From Bradyrhizobium sp. YR681 (GTDB lineage Bacteria; Pseudomonadota; Alphaproteobacteria; Rhizobiales; Xanthobacteraceae): a stretch of 60,834 nt of DNA. Position numbers and translations under genes: made by a program. The notes under the pieces were generated by a model. It searched no databases. It was not told the DNA's origin and saw nothing but the letters and a program-made list of their open reading frames with translations. The stretch lies in contig NZ_AKIY01000014.1 of the NCBI RefSeq assembly GCF_000282615.1, positions 1 through 60,834 of the forward strand, in the 5' to 3' direction. Below are positions 51,205-60,081 of this stretch, one piece after another (the stretch's first letter is position 1; the number at the start of each line of letters is the position of its first letter).

Positions 51205-53529
51205 ATGATGGACGATACGATTGGTTTCCCCGACCCCGGCCTCGACCTGTCCGACGGCTTCAAGCCGCACACCTCGCATTGGGGCGTGTTTTCCGCGCGT
51301 CAGAGCGGAGCCGGACTGGAGGTCAGGGCCTATGCGGGCGATCCCGATCCGAACGGCATCATCGACAATTTTCCCGGCGCGCTGCGCCACCAGGCGCGCA
51401 TCGCCCAGCCGGCGGTCCGCCGCGGCTGGCTGGAGCGCGGGCCGGGCCCGGACGATCGCCGCGGCCGCGACGAGTTCGTCTCGGTGAGCTGGGAGAAGGC
51501 GCTCGATCTGCTCGGCGACGAGCTCGGCCGCATCCGCGACACGCGCGGCCCCGGTGCCGTGTTCGGCGGCTCCTACGGTTGGTCGAGCGCGGGCCGCTTC
51601 CACCACGCCCAGAGCCAGGTGCATCGCTTCCTGAACATCGCCATGGGCGGCTATGTGCGCTCCGTCAATTCCTATTCCTCGGGCGCGTCCTCGGTGCTGC
51701 TGCCGCAGATCCTGGCGGGCTACGAGGACATCACCAAGCGCAATGTCACCTGGGAGCAGATCGCCGACAAGACCGACATCGTGCTGGCGTTCGGCGGCAT
51801 GGCGCTGAAGAACTCCATGGTGGCCGGCGGCTCGATCAGCAAGCATGTCGAGCGCGACGCCATGGCAGCGGCGCGCCGGCGCGGCTGCGAGTTCATTCTC
51901 GTCAGCCCGCTCCGTGAAGACCTGCCCGTCGAGGCCGGTGCGGAGTGGATGACGTGTGTGCCGAGCACCGACACCGCGCTGATGCTCGGCATTGTTCATA
52001 CGCTGGTCGCGGAAAATCTGCACGACCAGGCCTTCCTCGATCGCTACACCGAAGGCTGGCCCGTCTTCCTGCGCTATCTCACCGGCGAGAGCGACGGGCA
52101 GGCGAAGCATGCCGAATGGGCCGCCGCGATCTCCGGCGTCGATGCGAACACGATCCGCACGCTCGCCCGTCGCCTTGCCGGCAAGCGCGCACTCATCACC
52201 GTCTCGCATTCACTGCAGCGCGCCGAGCACGGTGAGCAGCCGGTGTGGATGGGCATGGTGCTGGCGGCCGCGCTCGGCCAGATCGGGCTTCCCGGCGGCG
52301 GCTATGGCTATTCGCTGGGGGCAATCGGTTATTACGGCCGCCGCGTCAACGACGTGCCGGGGCCGACACTGGGGCAGGGCCGCAACGGTGTGCGCGATTT
52401 CATTCCGGTCGCGCGCATCGCCGACATGCTGCTCAACCCCGGCACCACCTATCGCTACAACGGCGAGACGCGCACCTATCCGGACATCCGCCTGGTCTAC
52501 TGGGCCGGCGGCAATCCCTTCCACCACCACCAGGACATCAACCGCCTGCGCAAGGCTTTTGCGAAGACAGACACGTTCGTCGTGCACGAGCTCGCCTGGA
52601 CCGCTACCGCGCGGCACGCCGACATCGTGCTGCCCGCGACCATGACGCTCGAGCGCGAGGACATCGGCTATTCCAGCAACGATCCGCTCATGGTCGCCAT
52701 GCACCGGATCGCCGAGCCGTTTGGCCTCGCGCGCGACGACTACGATATTTTCGCCGATCTCGCCGAACGTCTCGGCGCCCGCGAACCCTTCACCGAAGGC
52801 CGCACGTCGCGGGAGTGGCTGGAATATCTTTACAAACCGACCCGCGCCTCGCTCGAAGCGCGCGGCCTGGAGGCCCCGAGCTTCGACGAGTTCTGGCGGC
52901 GCGGCAGCCTGGTGGTGCCGCAACAGCCCGACGACGGCGGCCGGCTGCGCGGCTTTCGCGAGGATCCGGTCAATCACCCGCTGCCGACGCCGAGCGGACG
53001 GATCGAGATATTCTCAGCCAAGATCGCGGGCCATGGCGATGCGGACTGCCCGGGACATCCGGTCTGGCTCGACAAGACCGACATGCCCAAGCCCGGCGCG
53101 CCGTGCTTCCTCGTCGCCAACCAGCCGGTGACGCGCCTGCACAGCCAGCTCGATTTCGGCGGACATTCGCTCGGCGCAAAGCATCGCGGCCGCGAGGTCG
53201 CGCGCATGAATCCGGTTGATGCCGGCGCGCGCGGCATCAAGGACGGCGACATCATCCGTCTGTTCAACGAGCGCGGCGCCTGCCTTGCCGCCGTCCACGT
53301 CACCGACGGCATCGCGGCCGGCGTGGTGCAGCTGCCGACCGGCGCCTGGTACGACCCGATGGACCCGGAAGACGATGCGCCGCTCTGCGTCCACGGCAAT
53401 CCGAACGTGCTGACCCGCGACATCGGCACCTCGTCCTTCGCGCAGGGATGCACGGGGCAGCTGACGACGGTGGAGGTGGAGAAGTTCACCGGCAATCTGC
53501 CGCCGATCCGGGCGTTCGATCCGGTGTAG
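51205..53529 (+). CDS. Molybdopterin-dependent oxidoreductase, BisC/TorA type
   Basis: 774 residues of the DMSO reductase family, without the N-terminal iron-sulfur cysteines and without a Tat signal, so probably cytoplasmic like biotin sulfoxide reductase BisC. SHWGVF at 24-29 is the usual opening. GGSYGWSSAGRFHHAQSQ (121-138) includes Ser128, which aligns with the molybdenum-ligand Ser of DMSO reductase. The C-terminal cofactor domain (HSQLDFGGHS, ARMNPVDAGARGIKDGDI, GNPNVLTRDIGTSSFAQG) is complete. Likely reduces an S- or N-oxide such as biotin or methionine sulfoxide. No redox partner is adjacent. Confidence 0.93.
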   Translation: MMDDTIGFPDPGLDLSDGFKPHTSHWGVFSARQSGAGLEVRAYAGDPDPNGIIDNFPGALRHQARIAQPAVRRGWLERGPGPDDRRGRDEFVSVSWEKALDLLGDELGRIRDTRGPGAVFGGSYGWSSAGRFHHAQSQVHRFLNIAMGGYVRSVNSYSSGASSVLLPQILAGYEDITKRNVTWEQIADKTDIVLAFGGMALKNSMVAGGSISKHVERDAMAAARRRGCEFILVSPLREDLPVEAGAEWMTCVPSTDTALMLGIVHTLVAENLHDQAFLDRYTEGWPVFLRYLTGESDGQAKHAEWAAAISGVDANTIRTLARRLAGKRALITVSHSLQRAEHGEQPVWMGMVLAAALGQIGLPGGGYGYSLGAIGYYGRRVNDVPGPTLGQGRNGVRDFIPVARIADMLLNPGTTYRYNGETRTYPDIRLVYWAGGNPFHHHQDINRLRKAFAKTDTFVVHELAWTATARHADIVLPATMTLEREDIGYSSNDPLMVAMHRIAEPFGLARDDYDIFADLAERLGAREPFTEGRTSREWLEYLYKPTRASLEARGLEAPSFDEFWRRGSLVVPQQPDDGGRLRGFREDPVNHPLPTPSGRIEIFSAKIAGHGDADCPGHPVWLDKTDMPKPGAPCFLVANQPVTRLHSQLDFGGHSLGAKHRGREVARMNPVDAGARGIKDGDIIRLFNERGACLAAVHVTDGIAAGVVQLPTGAWYDPMDPEDDAPLCVHGNPNVLTRDIGTSSFAQGCTGQLTTVEVEKFTGNLPPIRAFDPV

Positions 53530-53578
53530 CGGGCTGTCTCGCAATGACGGTGTGGAGAGGATGTCTCCTTCTACATCA

Positions 53579-53710
53579 CCGTCACCCTGAGGCGCCGGAG
53601 CGAAGCGGAGGCCTCGAAGGGCGACGGCCCGGCCGCATCTGGCCGCTCATCCTTCGAGGCTCCCGATCGGGCGCTGCGCGCGCCCCATCACTCGCGCCTC
53701 ACGATGACGG
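53579..53710. repeat. Palindromic intergenic repeat, Bradyrhizobium-type
   Basis: The ends CCGTCACCCTGAGGC (53579-53593) and GCCTCACGATGACGG (53696-53710) are inverted copies with two mismatches. An inner pair, GCCTCGAAGG (53611-53620) and CCTTCGAGGC (53651-53660), is perfect. This style (CACCCTGAGG, GCCTCGAAGG, CCTTCGAGGC) is one I associate with dispersed elements in Bradyrhizobium and relatives; copy number was not checked. Confidence 0.7.
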
Positions 53711-53749
53711 AATTGACAGTGCCGTTGTCTCAAGCACGGCCAGCGCCAG

Positions 53750-53788
53750 AAAAAAGGGGCCGCCCTGTGTGGGAGCAGGGACGGCCCC
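53750..53788 (-). terminator. Rho-independent terminator downstream of AraC gene
   Basis: On the minus strand, GGGGCCG(T)CCCTG pairs with CAGGGCGGCCCC across a short loop, one bulged base, followed by six T residues. The strongest intrinsic terminator in the window. It ends transcripts from the AraC gene about 130 nt after its stop. Confidence 0.85.
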
Positions 53789-53919
53789 GAGTGGCTCGTA
53801 GGCCCGGGAGGAGAAGGGCGCGAGCCGGCGCAAGTGGCAGGGCACCTGCACCAAACACGATCAACACCGAACCAGACGCGGATTCCGCACTTCCCCGCCG
53901 CCTGTCATCGAAGGACGGG

Positions 53920-54906
53920 CTACGCGGCAGCGCTTGCGCCCCAGTCCCTGCCCGCAGCAGGCCGGCGCTGTGCCGGCGATTCGATCTCGCGGCGCTCGCC
54001 GGTGCTGGCAAGGCGCCAGCGTGCCGGTGTTTGGCCGCTGATGCGCTTGAAGACGGTCGAAAAATGCGCCTGTGTGCTGAAGCCGACGGCAAGTGCGATC
54101 TCGGCCAGTGGCCGCTCGGTGGTTGCGAGCAGCGTCTTCGCATGCTCGATCCGGTGATTGAGCAGATATTCGCGCGGACGGTAGCCGGTCGCGGCACGGA
54201 ACTGTGCCGCAAAGTGCATCCTGGACAGGCCGGCGACATTGGCGAGCTCGGACAGGCTGATGCAGCGGTCGAAATGATCGGCGATATATTGCTCGACACG
54301 CCGCAGCCGCCATTTCGGCAGGGCATTGACCCGTGCGCGCGGCATCTCCAGCCGCGCAAGATGCATCGCAAGAGTCTGGGCGATGCAGCGCGCGAATTGA
54401 TGGTCGGTCGCATCGCCATGCTCGATCAGCGCCTTGGCGAGCTCGGCGGCGAGCGGGTCGCGCAGCAGGACGAGGTCATTGAGCCCGTCGCCCGCCAGCG
54501 ATTGCGCCGGCAAATGGTCGAGGCAGATGTGGAAGTGCAGAAAGGCGCAAGGGCCCTGGAACTGCACGCTCAGCGGCTTCGACGGCGCGCTGACATAGAG
54601 CGTGCCGGCGGGCATCGTCCCGTCGAAAATGATCTGACGCTCCCGCGACAGCTTCGCGCGAATGGTCTTCAGGGCAATGCCGATGAAATAGCGATCGCCT
54701 GGCGTCGTCGCCGTATGCGACGACGTGTCCCGCAGGTCGTCCCATCGCGAGATCGTGATGTCCGCGGCAGCCGCATCCGGACCGCCGGAGATCTGGCGCC
54801 ATTCGCTCTCCCGGGCGATTGCGTGCGCCTTGTGTGAAACCTCATGATCCCGGTAGCCGGCTGGAATCTCAATCCAGGCACGCGCCGCCTGCAAATCGGT
54901 CAACAT
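53920..54906 (-). CDS. AraC family transcriptional regulator
   Basis: 328 residues from the ATG at 54906, preceded by AGAGGACGAGCG; an ATG at 54975 in frame has no such site. The C-terminal double helix-turn-helix is clear: SLSELANVAGLSRMHFAAQF and PLAEIALAVGFSTQAHFSTV, then FKRISGQTPARWR. The N-terminal domain resembles the effector/arabinose-binding type only loosely. No obvious target; the nearest upstream neighbour is the STAND regulator, read away from it. Confidence 0.93.
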   Translation of the reverse strand: MLTDLQAARAWIEIPAGYRDHEVSHKAHAIARESEWRQISGGPDAAAADITISRWDDLRDTSSHTATTPGDRYFIGIALKTIRAKLSRERQIIFDGTMPAGTLYVSAPSKPLSVQFQGPCAFLHFHICLDHLPAQSLAGDGLNDLVLLRDPLAAELAKALIEHGDATDHQFARCIAQTLAMHLARLEMPRARVNALPKWRLRRVEQYIADHFDRCISLSELANVAGLSRMHFAAQFRAATGYRPREYLLNHRIEHAKTLLATTERPLAEIALAVGFSTQAHFSTVFKRISGQTPARWRLASTGERREIESPAQRRPAAGRDWGASAAA

Positions 54907-55260
54907 CGCTCGTCCTCTTCTGGCCCCGCCGCCGCCTGCAACCACCGGCGAACTCTCGGGCCCGATGATTTCCATGATCAGAGGATAGGCGCGAGCCGGA
55001 CAAGAAGCCCGTTAGTGATGATTAGGAGATGTTAGATTTTGTGCGCGCACATAAGGTGTGGCAGCCCGTCGCAGGGTGTTTGATTTTGTCCAATTTTTCA
55101 ATTGTTTGCCTGGATCGGTGTGGTGTGAGAACAGTACAGAATCCAGCCTTGCGACGGACGTGCCGGTGTGTGGCGCCGCCGTGCCATCGCTGGACCGTGC
55201 ATCGATGGCCGGTATAGTCGCCGCGCATTTGAATGAAGTGGTCGTCAACATGAGCGCGAC
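54907..55260. other. Intergenic region, 354 bp, divergent promoters
   Basis: Separates the divergent AraC and STAND regulator genes and is relatively AT-rich. It contains the 12-bp palindrome at 55040-55051 and TTAG-rich spacing at 55014-55036. A 62-codon open frame from 55029 has GGAG touching its ATG, too close to be a normal start. No RNA gene recognised. Confidence 0.4.
55040..55051. promoter_or_regulatory. TGTGCGCGCACA palindrome
   Basis: A perfect 12-bp palindrome in the gap between two divergent regulator genes. A possible operator for either one; alternating pyrimidine-purine sequence of this length also occurs by chance in GC-rich DNA. Confidence 0.35.
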
Positions 55261-58140
55261 GTGACCGAGCTCCCCGCAGCACATGGCTCCCGCAGCAATG
55301 CCACGGGGGGCAATCCCGATCTGGAAGCCGTGTCGTTCGGGCCGTTTTTCCTGAGATCGCGGCTGCTCGAGAAGGATGGCGCTCCGGTCAAGCTCGGCAG
55401 CCGCGCGATCGACATTCTGCGCCTGCTGGTCAGCCGCGCCGGTGAGGTGGTGCCGAAGGGCGAGATTCTCAGCTACGCGTGGTCCGGTCTCGCAGTCGAG
55501 GAGATCAGCCTGCGCGTCCATGTCGCCGAGCTGCGCAAGGTGCTCGGCGACGGCAAGGACGGCGCCCGCTACATCACCAACATCCCGAGCCGGGGCTATT
55601 GCTTCGTCGCGCCCGTGCAACGTGGCGAGCGCAATGCCGCTCCGGCAGCCCTGCCGCGTGCATCCGAAACAACGACACCGCCGCCGTCCCTGCCGCATCG
55701 GCTGGACCGGATGATCGGGCGGGACGAGGTCCTCCCGGAGCTGTCGGCCCGTCTGCTCAGCGATCGCTTCGTCACGCTGCGGGGCCCGGGCGGCATCGGC
55801 AAGACCACGGTTGCGACTGCGCTCGCCCACGACATGTGGCAGACGTTCGAAGGCAACGTTCACTTCCTCGAATTCGGTCCGCTCAAGGATGCCGCGCTGG
55901 TCGCGAGCACGGTCGCGGCCGCTCTGGGCCTCGTCGTGCATCACGAGGATCCCTCAAGCAGCATCGTCAACTTCCTGCGCGGACGGCGGCTGCTTCTGAT
56001 CCTCGACAGCTGCGAGCACGTCATCGACGAGGTCGCGCGTTTGGCGGAAAACATCTATCGCGAGGCCCCCGGCATCGCCATTCTCGCCACCAGCCGCGAG
56101 TCGCTGCTGGTGGAAGGCGAGCAGATCTTTGAGCTCGTTCCGCTGCCGGGCCCGCCGCAAGGCACCCGCCTCAGCGCTGATGAGGTGCTGGATTATCCGG
56201 CTGCACGGCTGTTCGTCGATCGTGCCGCCGCCGCAGGGCACCGGGGCGATATCACGGACGAAGACGCCGAGGTCCTCGCGGAGATCTGCGGCAAGCTCGA
56301 CGGCATTGCGCTCGCGATCGAGCTCGCGGCCGTGCGCGTCGGCGTCTACGGCTTGCGCGAGATGGCCGCACTGCTCGACTCCCGGCTCAAGCTCGAATGG
56401 CGGGGACGACGAACGGCGCCGCCGCGGCAGCAGACGCTGGGCGCCACGCTCGACTGGAGCTTTGGCCTGATCGGCGAAAGCGAGCGCATCGTGTTGCAGC
56501 GGCTTGCCGTCTTCGCAGGTCCCTTCACGCTCAAGGGCGCGATGGCGGTCGCGGCGGAGGATGAAGCCGCGGCCGACCGTGTCGTCGATGCGCTGGAGCA
56601 GCTCGTGGCCAAATCGTTGGTGTCGGCGCAGCCGGATGGTGCCTCGCGGCGCTATCGCCTGCTGGATGCCACGCGCGCCTATGCGATGCAGAAGCTCGCC
56701 GATGGCGGCGAGGCGGGCACGGTCGCGCATCGTCACGCCTCCTACGTCCAGCGCACGCTCGAGACCGGCATGGCGGAGCAGGGCGGCGATCAGGCGTCCC
56801 GGCTGCAGGGGCGCGCGGGTCTGCTTGCCGATGCCCGCGCCGCGCTGGAATGGAGCTATGCGAATGACGCCGGCGTGGCTCTGCGCGTGCCGCTCGCCGG
56901 CAGTGCTGCAAGGCTGTTCGTCGAGCTCAATCTGCTGAACGAGGCGCGCATCTGGTCCGGCCGTGCCCTTGCGGCGCTCGACGATGCCAATCAGGGCGGC
57001 AGATGGGAGCTGGAGCTCCAGTCGACGCTCGGTCACGCCTTCATGTTCACCGAGCGCAACAGCGAGCAGGCCGAGGCCGCACTCCGCCGCGGGCTCGACA
57101 TCGCCGACACGCTTTCCGACCATGCCAATGCGTTCAGGCTGCTGTCGCGGCTGAACATGTTTTACCGCCGCACCGGCGACTACAGGCATCTGGTGCCGAC
57201 CGCGCTCAAGGCCGAGCGGATCGCGCGGCTGATCGGCGATACCGCGGGAATCGCGGGCAGCAAGGCGCTCCTCGGCGTGTCCTATCATCTCGCCGGCGAT
57301 CAGGCCGAGGCGCAGGCGCATCTCGACGAGGGCGTCCGCGACGATGCCGCGCTGCGCGGGACGCAGCCCGGACATTTCGCCTATTCGCGCACGCCGCAGA
57401 TTCCGCTCGCGCGGGTGTTGTGGCTGCGCGGCTTTCCCGATCGTGCGCTCGACTGCGTCAGCCCGCTGGTCGGCGCCGCCGCGCCGCGCGATGTGGTGAT
57501 GCATTGCATCGCGCTGTGCTGGTCATCCTCCGTGTTCGGCTGGGTCGGCGACTGGGCCGCCGTCGAGACGATGACGGGACGCCTCGCGACGCATGCAAAC
57601 GTGCACGGGCTTGCGCCCTATGAGGCCGTCGCGACCGGCTTTCATGCGCAGACCATGATCGCGCGCGGCGAGACGGCCGGCGGCATCGATTTGCTGCGCA
57701 GCGCGCTGCCGCGTCTGCACGCGGATCGCTACGAGCTCTACGCCTCGGCCTTCGCGGCCGACCTGTCTCAGGGACTGGCCACGCTCGGACGACCGACGGA
57801 AGCACTGCAGGTCCTGCACGAAACGATCGCCCGCGTCGAACAGGGCGGCGGAGGCTTTGACATGCCCGAGCTGCTCCGCCGGCGCGGCGACCTCGAAGCG
57901 CGTATGGGTGATCTCGCTGCGGCGGAAGCGAGCCTTGCCGTATCGCGCGCATTGGCCGAGCAGCAGGGCGCCTTGTCCTGGCGATTGCGAACGGAGATGT
58001 CGCTTGCAGCGCTTCGGCGCCAGCGGGGCGCCAAAGACCCGCTCGACGATCTCGCGGCGATCTATGGGCGGTTCACTGAAGGATTCGAGACGGCGGATCT
58101 GAAGGCGGCGCGGCTCATGCTTGGCGAGCGATCCGCCTGA
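55261..58140 (+). CDS. Winged-helix STAND ATPase regulator with C-terminal TPR-like region
   Basis: 959 residues, GTG start. An OmpR/CadC-type winged helix (about 22-118, ending NIPSRGYCFVAPV) is fused to an NB-ARC-like ATPase: Walker A GPGGIGKTT at 175-183, Walker B LLLILDSCEHV at 244-254, and LATSRE. A long helical TPR-like C terminus follows (from about 480). Proteins of this layout act as ligand-triggered transcription activators of the MalT/AfsR kind. No membrane span, so it is cytoplasmic, unlike CadC. The hydrolase genes downstream on the other strand are possible targets. Confidence 0.92.
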   Translation: MTELPAAHGSRSNATGGNPDLEAVSFGPFFLRSRLLEKDGAPVKLGSRAIDILRLLVSRAGEVVPKGEILSYAWSGLAVEEISLRVHVAELRKVLGDGKDGARYITNIPSRGYCFVAPVQRGERNAAPAALPRASETTTPPPSLPHRLDRMIGRDEVLPELSARLLSDRFVTLRGPGGIGKTTVATALAHDMWQTFEGNVHFLEFGPLKDAALVASTVAAALGLVVHHEDPSSSIVNFLRGRRLLLILDSCEHVIDEVARLAENIYREAPGIAILATSRESLLVEGEQIFELVPLPGPPQGTRLSADEVLDYPAARLFVDRAAAAGHRGDITDEDAEVLAEICGKLDGIALAIELAAVRVGVYGLREMAALLDSRLKLEWRGRRTAPPRQQTLGATLDWSFGLIGESERIVLQRLAVFAGPFTLKGAMAVAAEDEAAADRVVDALEQLVAKSLVSAQPDGASRRYRLLDATRAYAMQKLADGGEAGTVAHRHASYVQRTLETGMAEQGGDQASRLQGRAGLLADARAALEWSYANDAGVALRVPLAGSAARLFVELNLLNEARIWSGRALAALDDANQGGRWELELQSTLGHAFMFTERNSEQAEAALRRGLDIADTLSDHANAFRLLSRLNMFYRRTGDYRHLVPTALKAERIARLIGDTAGIAGSKALLGVSYHLAGDQAEAQAHLDEGVRDDAALRGTQPGHFAYSRTPQIPLARVLWLRGFPDRALDCVSPLVGAAAPRDVVMHCIALCWSSSVFGWVGDWAAVETMTGRLATHANVHGLAPYEAVATGFHAQTMIARGETAGGIDLLRSALPRLHADRYELYASAFAADLSQGLATLGRPTEALQVLHETIARVEQGGGGFDMPELLRRRGDLEARMGDLAAAEASLAVSRALAEQQGALSWRLRTEMSLAALRRQRGAKDPLDDLAAIYGRFTEGFETADLKAARLMLGERSA

Positions 58141-58146
58141 GAAAGC

Positions 58147-58866
58147 TCAGTCGAACCGAAAATCCGAGAGATCGATCGACACCATCAGCTCCTCGCGCAG
58201 CGGCATCAGATCGTCGCCGCGCAGATAGATGCGCCGGCGTGTCGGGAGCCTGAAGCCATCGACGGCGACGGGGTCGGACACATAGTGAGCCGCCGGAAAA
58301 CTGCCGGCGATCTCGACCCGATAGTCGTGTCGGCGAATGAGCATATCAGGGCCGAAATAGAAATCCTGATCACGGCTGTGGCTGGCGATCATCGCCGGGA
58401 ATGTCGCTCGTAGTCCGCGCCAGACCTCCACGCCTTCGTGCCAGGGCTCGATCTCGCGGACATCGAATCCGTCCATGGCAAGCAAAAAGGGCGTCGTCAT
58501 GTAGGTCCATAGCGCGTAGCCCTCGAAATAGGCGCGGTGCAGCGGGTCCCAGTGCGTGCGCATGTCGTGCCGCGCGAACGCGGCGCGCGGATCGTTGCGC
58601 ATCGCGACGATGCTGCCGTCCGCCGCGACGATCGCGATCCGCTCGGGGCTGAATTCGGTGCGCTGGCCGGGCTTGCCGAACGGCGCGGCCGACGCTCGCT
58701 GGCGATGCAGCTCGATCCGCATCGTGCGCGGCGCCTGATCCTGGTCGACGCCCTTCAAGGCCCGGAGGTCACCTCCCGTCACGATCGTGGCGGTGAGGCG
58801 CTCATGGCTCTTCCATCTATCGAGGCCGCCATGGGCCTCGATCGCATCCGCCAGCAGCGGGATCAT
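58147..58866 (-). CDS. Conserved protein of unknown function
   Basis: 239 residues, GGAG before the ATG. No signal peptide or membrane span. The sequence has alternating beta-strand patterns (MRIELHRQ, RTEFSPERIAIVAADGS, DYRVEIAGSFPAAHYVSDPV, LPTRRRIYLRGDD), which suggest a LolA-like or lipocalin-like beta structure. Lies between the STAND regulator and two alpha/beta hydrolases on the same strand as the hydrolases. I do not recognise its family. Confidence 0.8.
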   Translation of the reverse strand: MIPLLADAIEAHGGLDRWKSHERLTATIVTGGDLRALKGVDQDQAPRTMRIELHRQRASAAPFGKPGQRTEFSPERIAIVAADGSIVAMRNDPRAAFARHDMRTHWDPLHRAYFEGYALWTYMTTPFLLAMDGFDVREIEPWHEGVEVWRGLRATFPAMIASHSRDQDFYFGPDMLIRRHDYRVEIAGSFPAAHYVSDPVAVDGFRLPTRRRIYLRGDDLMPLREELMVSIDLSDFRFD

Positions 58867-58971
58867 CCGGCCGCTCCTTCTCGCATCGGTGCAGTTGCTC
58901 CGATGCAGATACTCCCGCGCGCAGATGACCGCGCGTTAAGCGTTGTTAAGTGCCGTTGGCCGGAACCCGGG

Positions 58972-60015
58972 CTAGGCTTCGGCCATGACATCGAGCACCG
59001 CGTCGGCAAAGGCCTTCGGGGCCTCCTGCGGCAGATTGTGACCGATGCCGCCCTTGACGGTCCGGTGCGAATAGCGGCCCGAGAATTTCCTGGCGTAGGC
59101 GGACGGCTCCGGATGCGGCGCCCCGTTGGCGTCGCCCTCCATGGTGATGGTGGGGACGGTGATGACCGGGGCCTGCGCCAGCCGTGCCTCGTCGGCATCG
59201 TATTTCGCCTCGCCCTCGGCAAGACCCAGCCGCCAGCGATAATTATGGACCACGACCGCGACATGGTCGGGATTGTCGAAGGCCCTGGCGCTTCGATCGA
59301 AGGTGGCGTCGTCGAAATGCCATTGCGGCGAGGCGAGCTGCCAGATCAGCTTCGAGAAATCGTGGCGGTATTTGTCGTAACCCTCGCGGCCGCGCTCGGT
59401 CGCGAAATAGAACTGGTACCACCATTGCAGCTCCGCCTTCGGCGGCAGCGGCATCTTGCCGGCCTGCTGGCTGCCGATCAAATAACCGCTCACCGAGACC
59501 ATCGCCTTGACCCGCTCCGGCCACAGCGCAGCAACGATGTTGGCTGTGCGAGCGCCCCAGTCGAAGCCGGCAATCGTGGCCTTGTCGATCTTGAGTGCGT
59601 CCATCAGGGCGACGATGTCCGCCGCGATCGCCGCCGGCTGCCCGTTCCGCATCGTGGCATCCGACAGGAAGCGTGTGGTGCCGTAGCCGCGCAGGTAGGG
59701 CACGATCACGCGATGGCCGGCAGCGGCGAGCAGCGGGGCGACGTCGACGAAAGCGTAGATGTCGTAGGGCCAGCCGTGCAGCAGGATCACGGGCGGACCG
59801 TCGGCCGGCCCGGCCTCGGCGTAGCCGACATTGAGCAGGCCGGCGTCGATCTGTTTCAGCGACGCGAACGCGGTGTTTGCCTCCGGCTTGATGGCGCCGG
59901 CGGACTTCGCCGGCTTGGCCTCGGCCGCCGCGCCCAGCGAGAGTTGGGCGGCGGCGAGCGTCATCGCGGCGCCTCCGAAGAAGCGGCGGCGTTCATGGTT
60001 GATGGTGTCGGACAT
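58972..60015 (-). CDS. Alpha/beta hydrolase, epoxide hydrolase-like, Tat-exported
   Basis: 347 residues from the ATG at 60015, which follows AGGAG. The N terminus HERRRFFGGAAMTLAAAQLS has a twin-arginine signal, so the mature enzyme is probably periplasmic. Oxyanion motif HGWPYD (80-85), PYLRGYGTTR (106-115), nucleophile Asp152 in GFDWGAR and catalytic His in GGIGHNLPQE fit the Asp-nucleophile group of epoxide hydrolases and haloalkane dehalogenases. Spaced 66 bp after a second hydrolase on the same strand. Confidence 0.9.
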   Translation of the reverse strand: MSDTINHERRRFFGGAAMTLAAAQLSLGAAAEAKPAKSAGAIKPEANTAFASLKQIDAGLLNVGYAEAGPADGPPVILLHGWPYDIYAFVDVAPLLAAAGHRVIVPYLRGYGTTRFLSDATMRNGQPAAIAADIVALMDALKIDKATIAGFDWGARTANIVAALWPERVKAMVSVSGYLIGSQQAGKMPLPPKAELQWWYQFYFATERGREGYDKYRHDFSKLIWQLASPQWHFDDATFDRSARAFDNPDHVAVVVHNYRWRLGLAEGEAKYDADEARLAQAPVITVPTITMEGDANGAPHPEPSAYARKFSGRYSHRTVKGGIGHNLPQEAPKAFADAVLDVMAEA

Positions 60016-60081
60016 GCGTGTCTCCTGTCGTGGTTGCATTGCGCGAAGCGTGGCGGCTCGCCACGCCGTCGCTGTTCGGTT

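Larger units (their letters stand above)
53530..53919. other. Intergenic region, 390 bp, with repeat and terminator
   Basis: Lies between the convergent molybdoenzyme and AraC genes. It holds the palindromic repeat at 53579-53710 and the AraC-side terminator at 53750-53788. Short open frames on the minus strand between 53789 and 53919 have no clear ribosome site and resemble nothing I know. Confidence 0.6.

Noticed and set aside
53800..53890. Branched-chain amino acid leader peptide and attenuator before the strong terminator
   Set aside because: A Val/Leu-containing short frame precedes the terminator, but no biosynthetic gene lies downstream on that strand.
55029..55217. Small 62-codon gene between the AraC and STAND regulators
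   Set aside because: GGAG abuts the ATG with no spacer, and the translation has no recognisable pattern.
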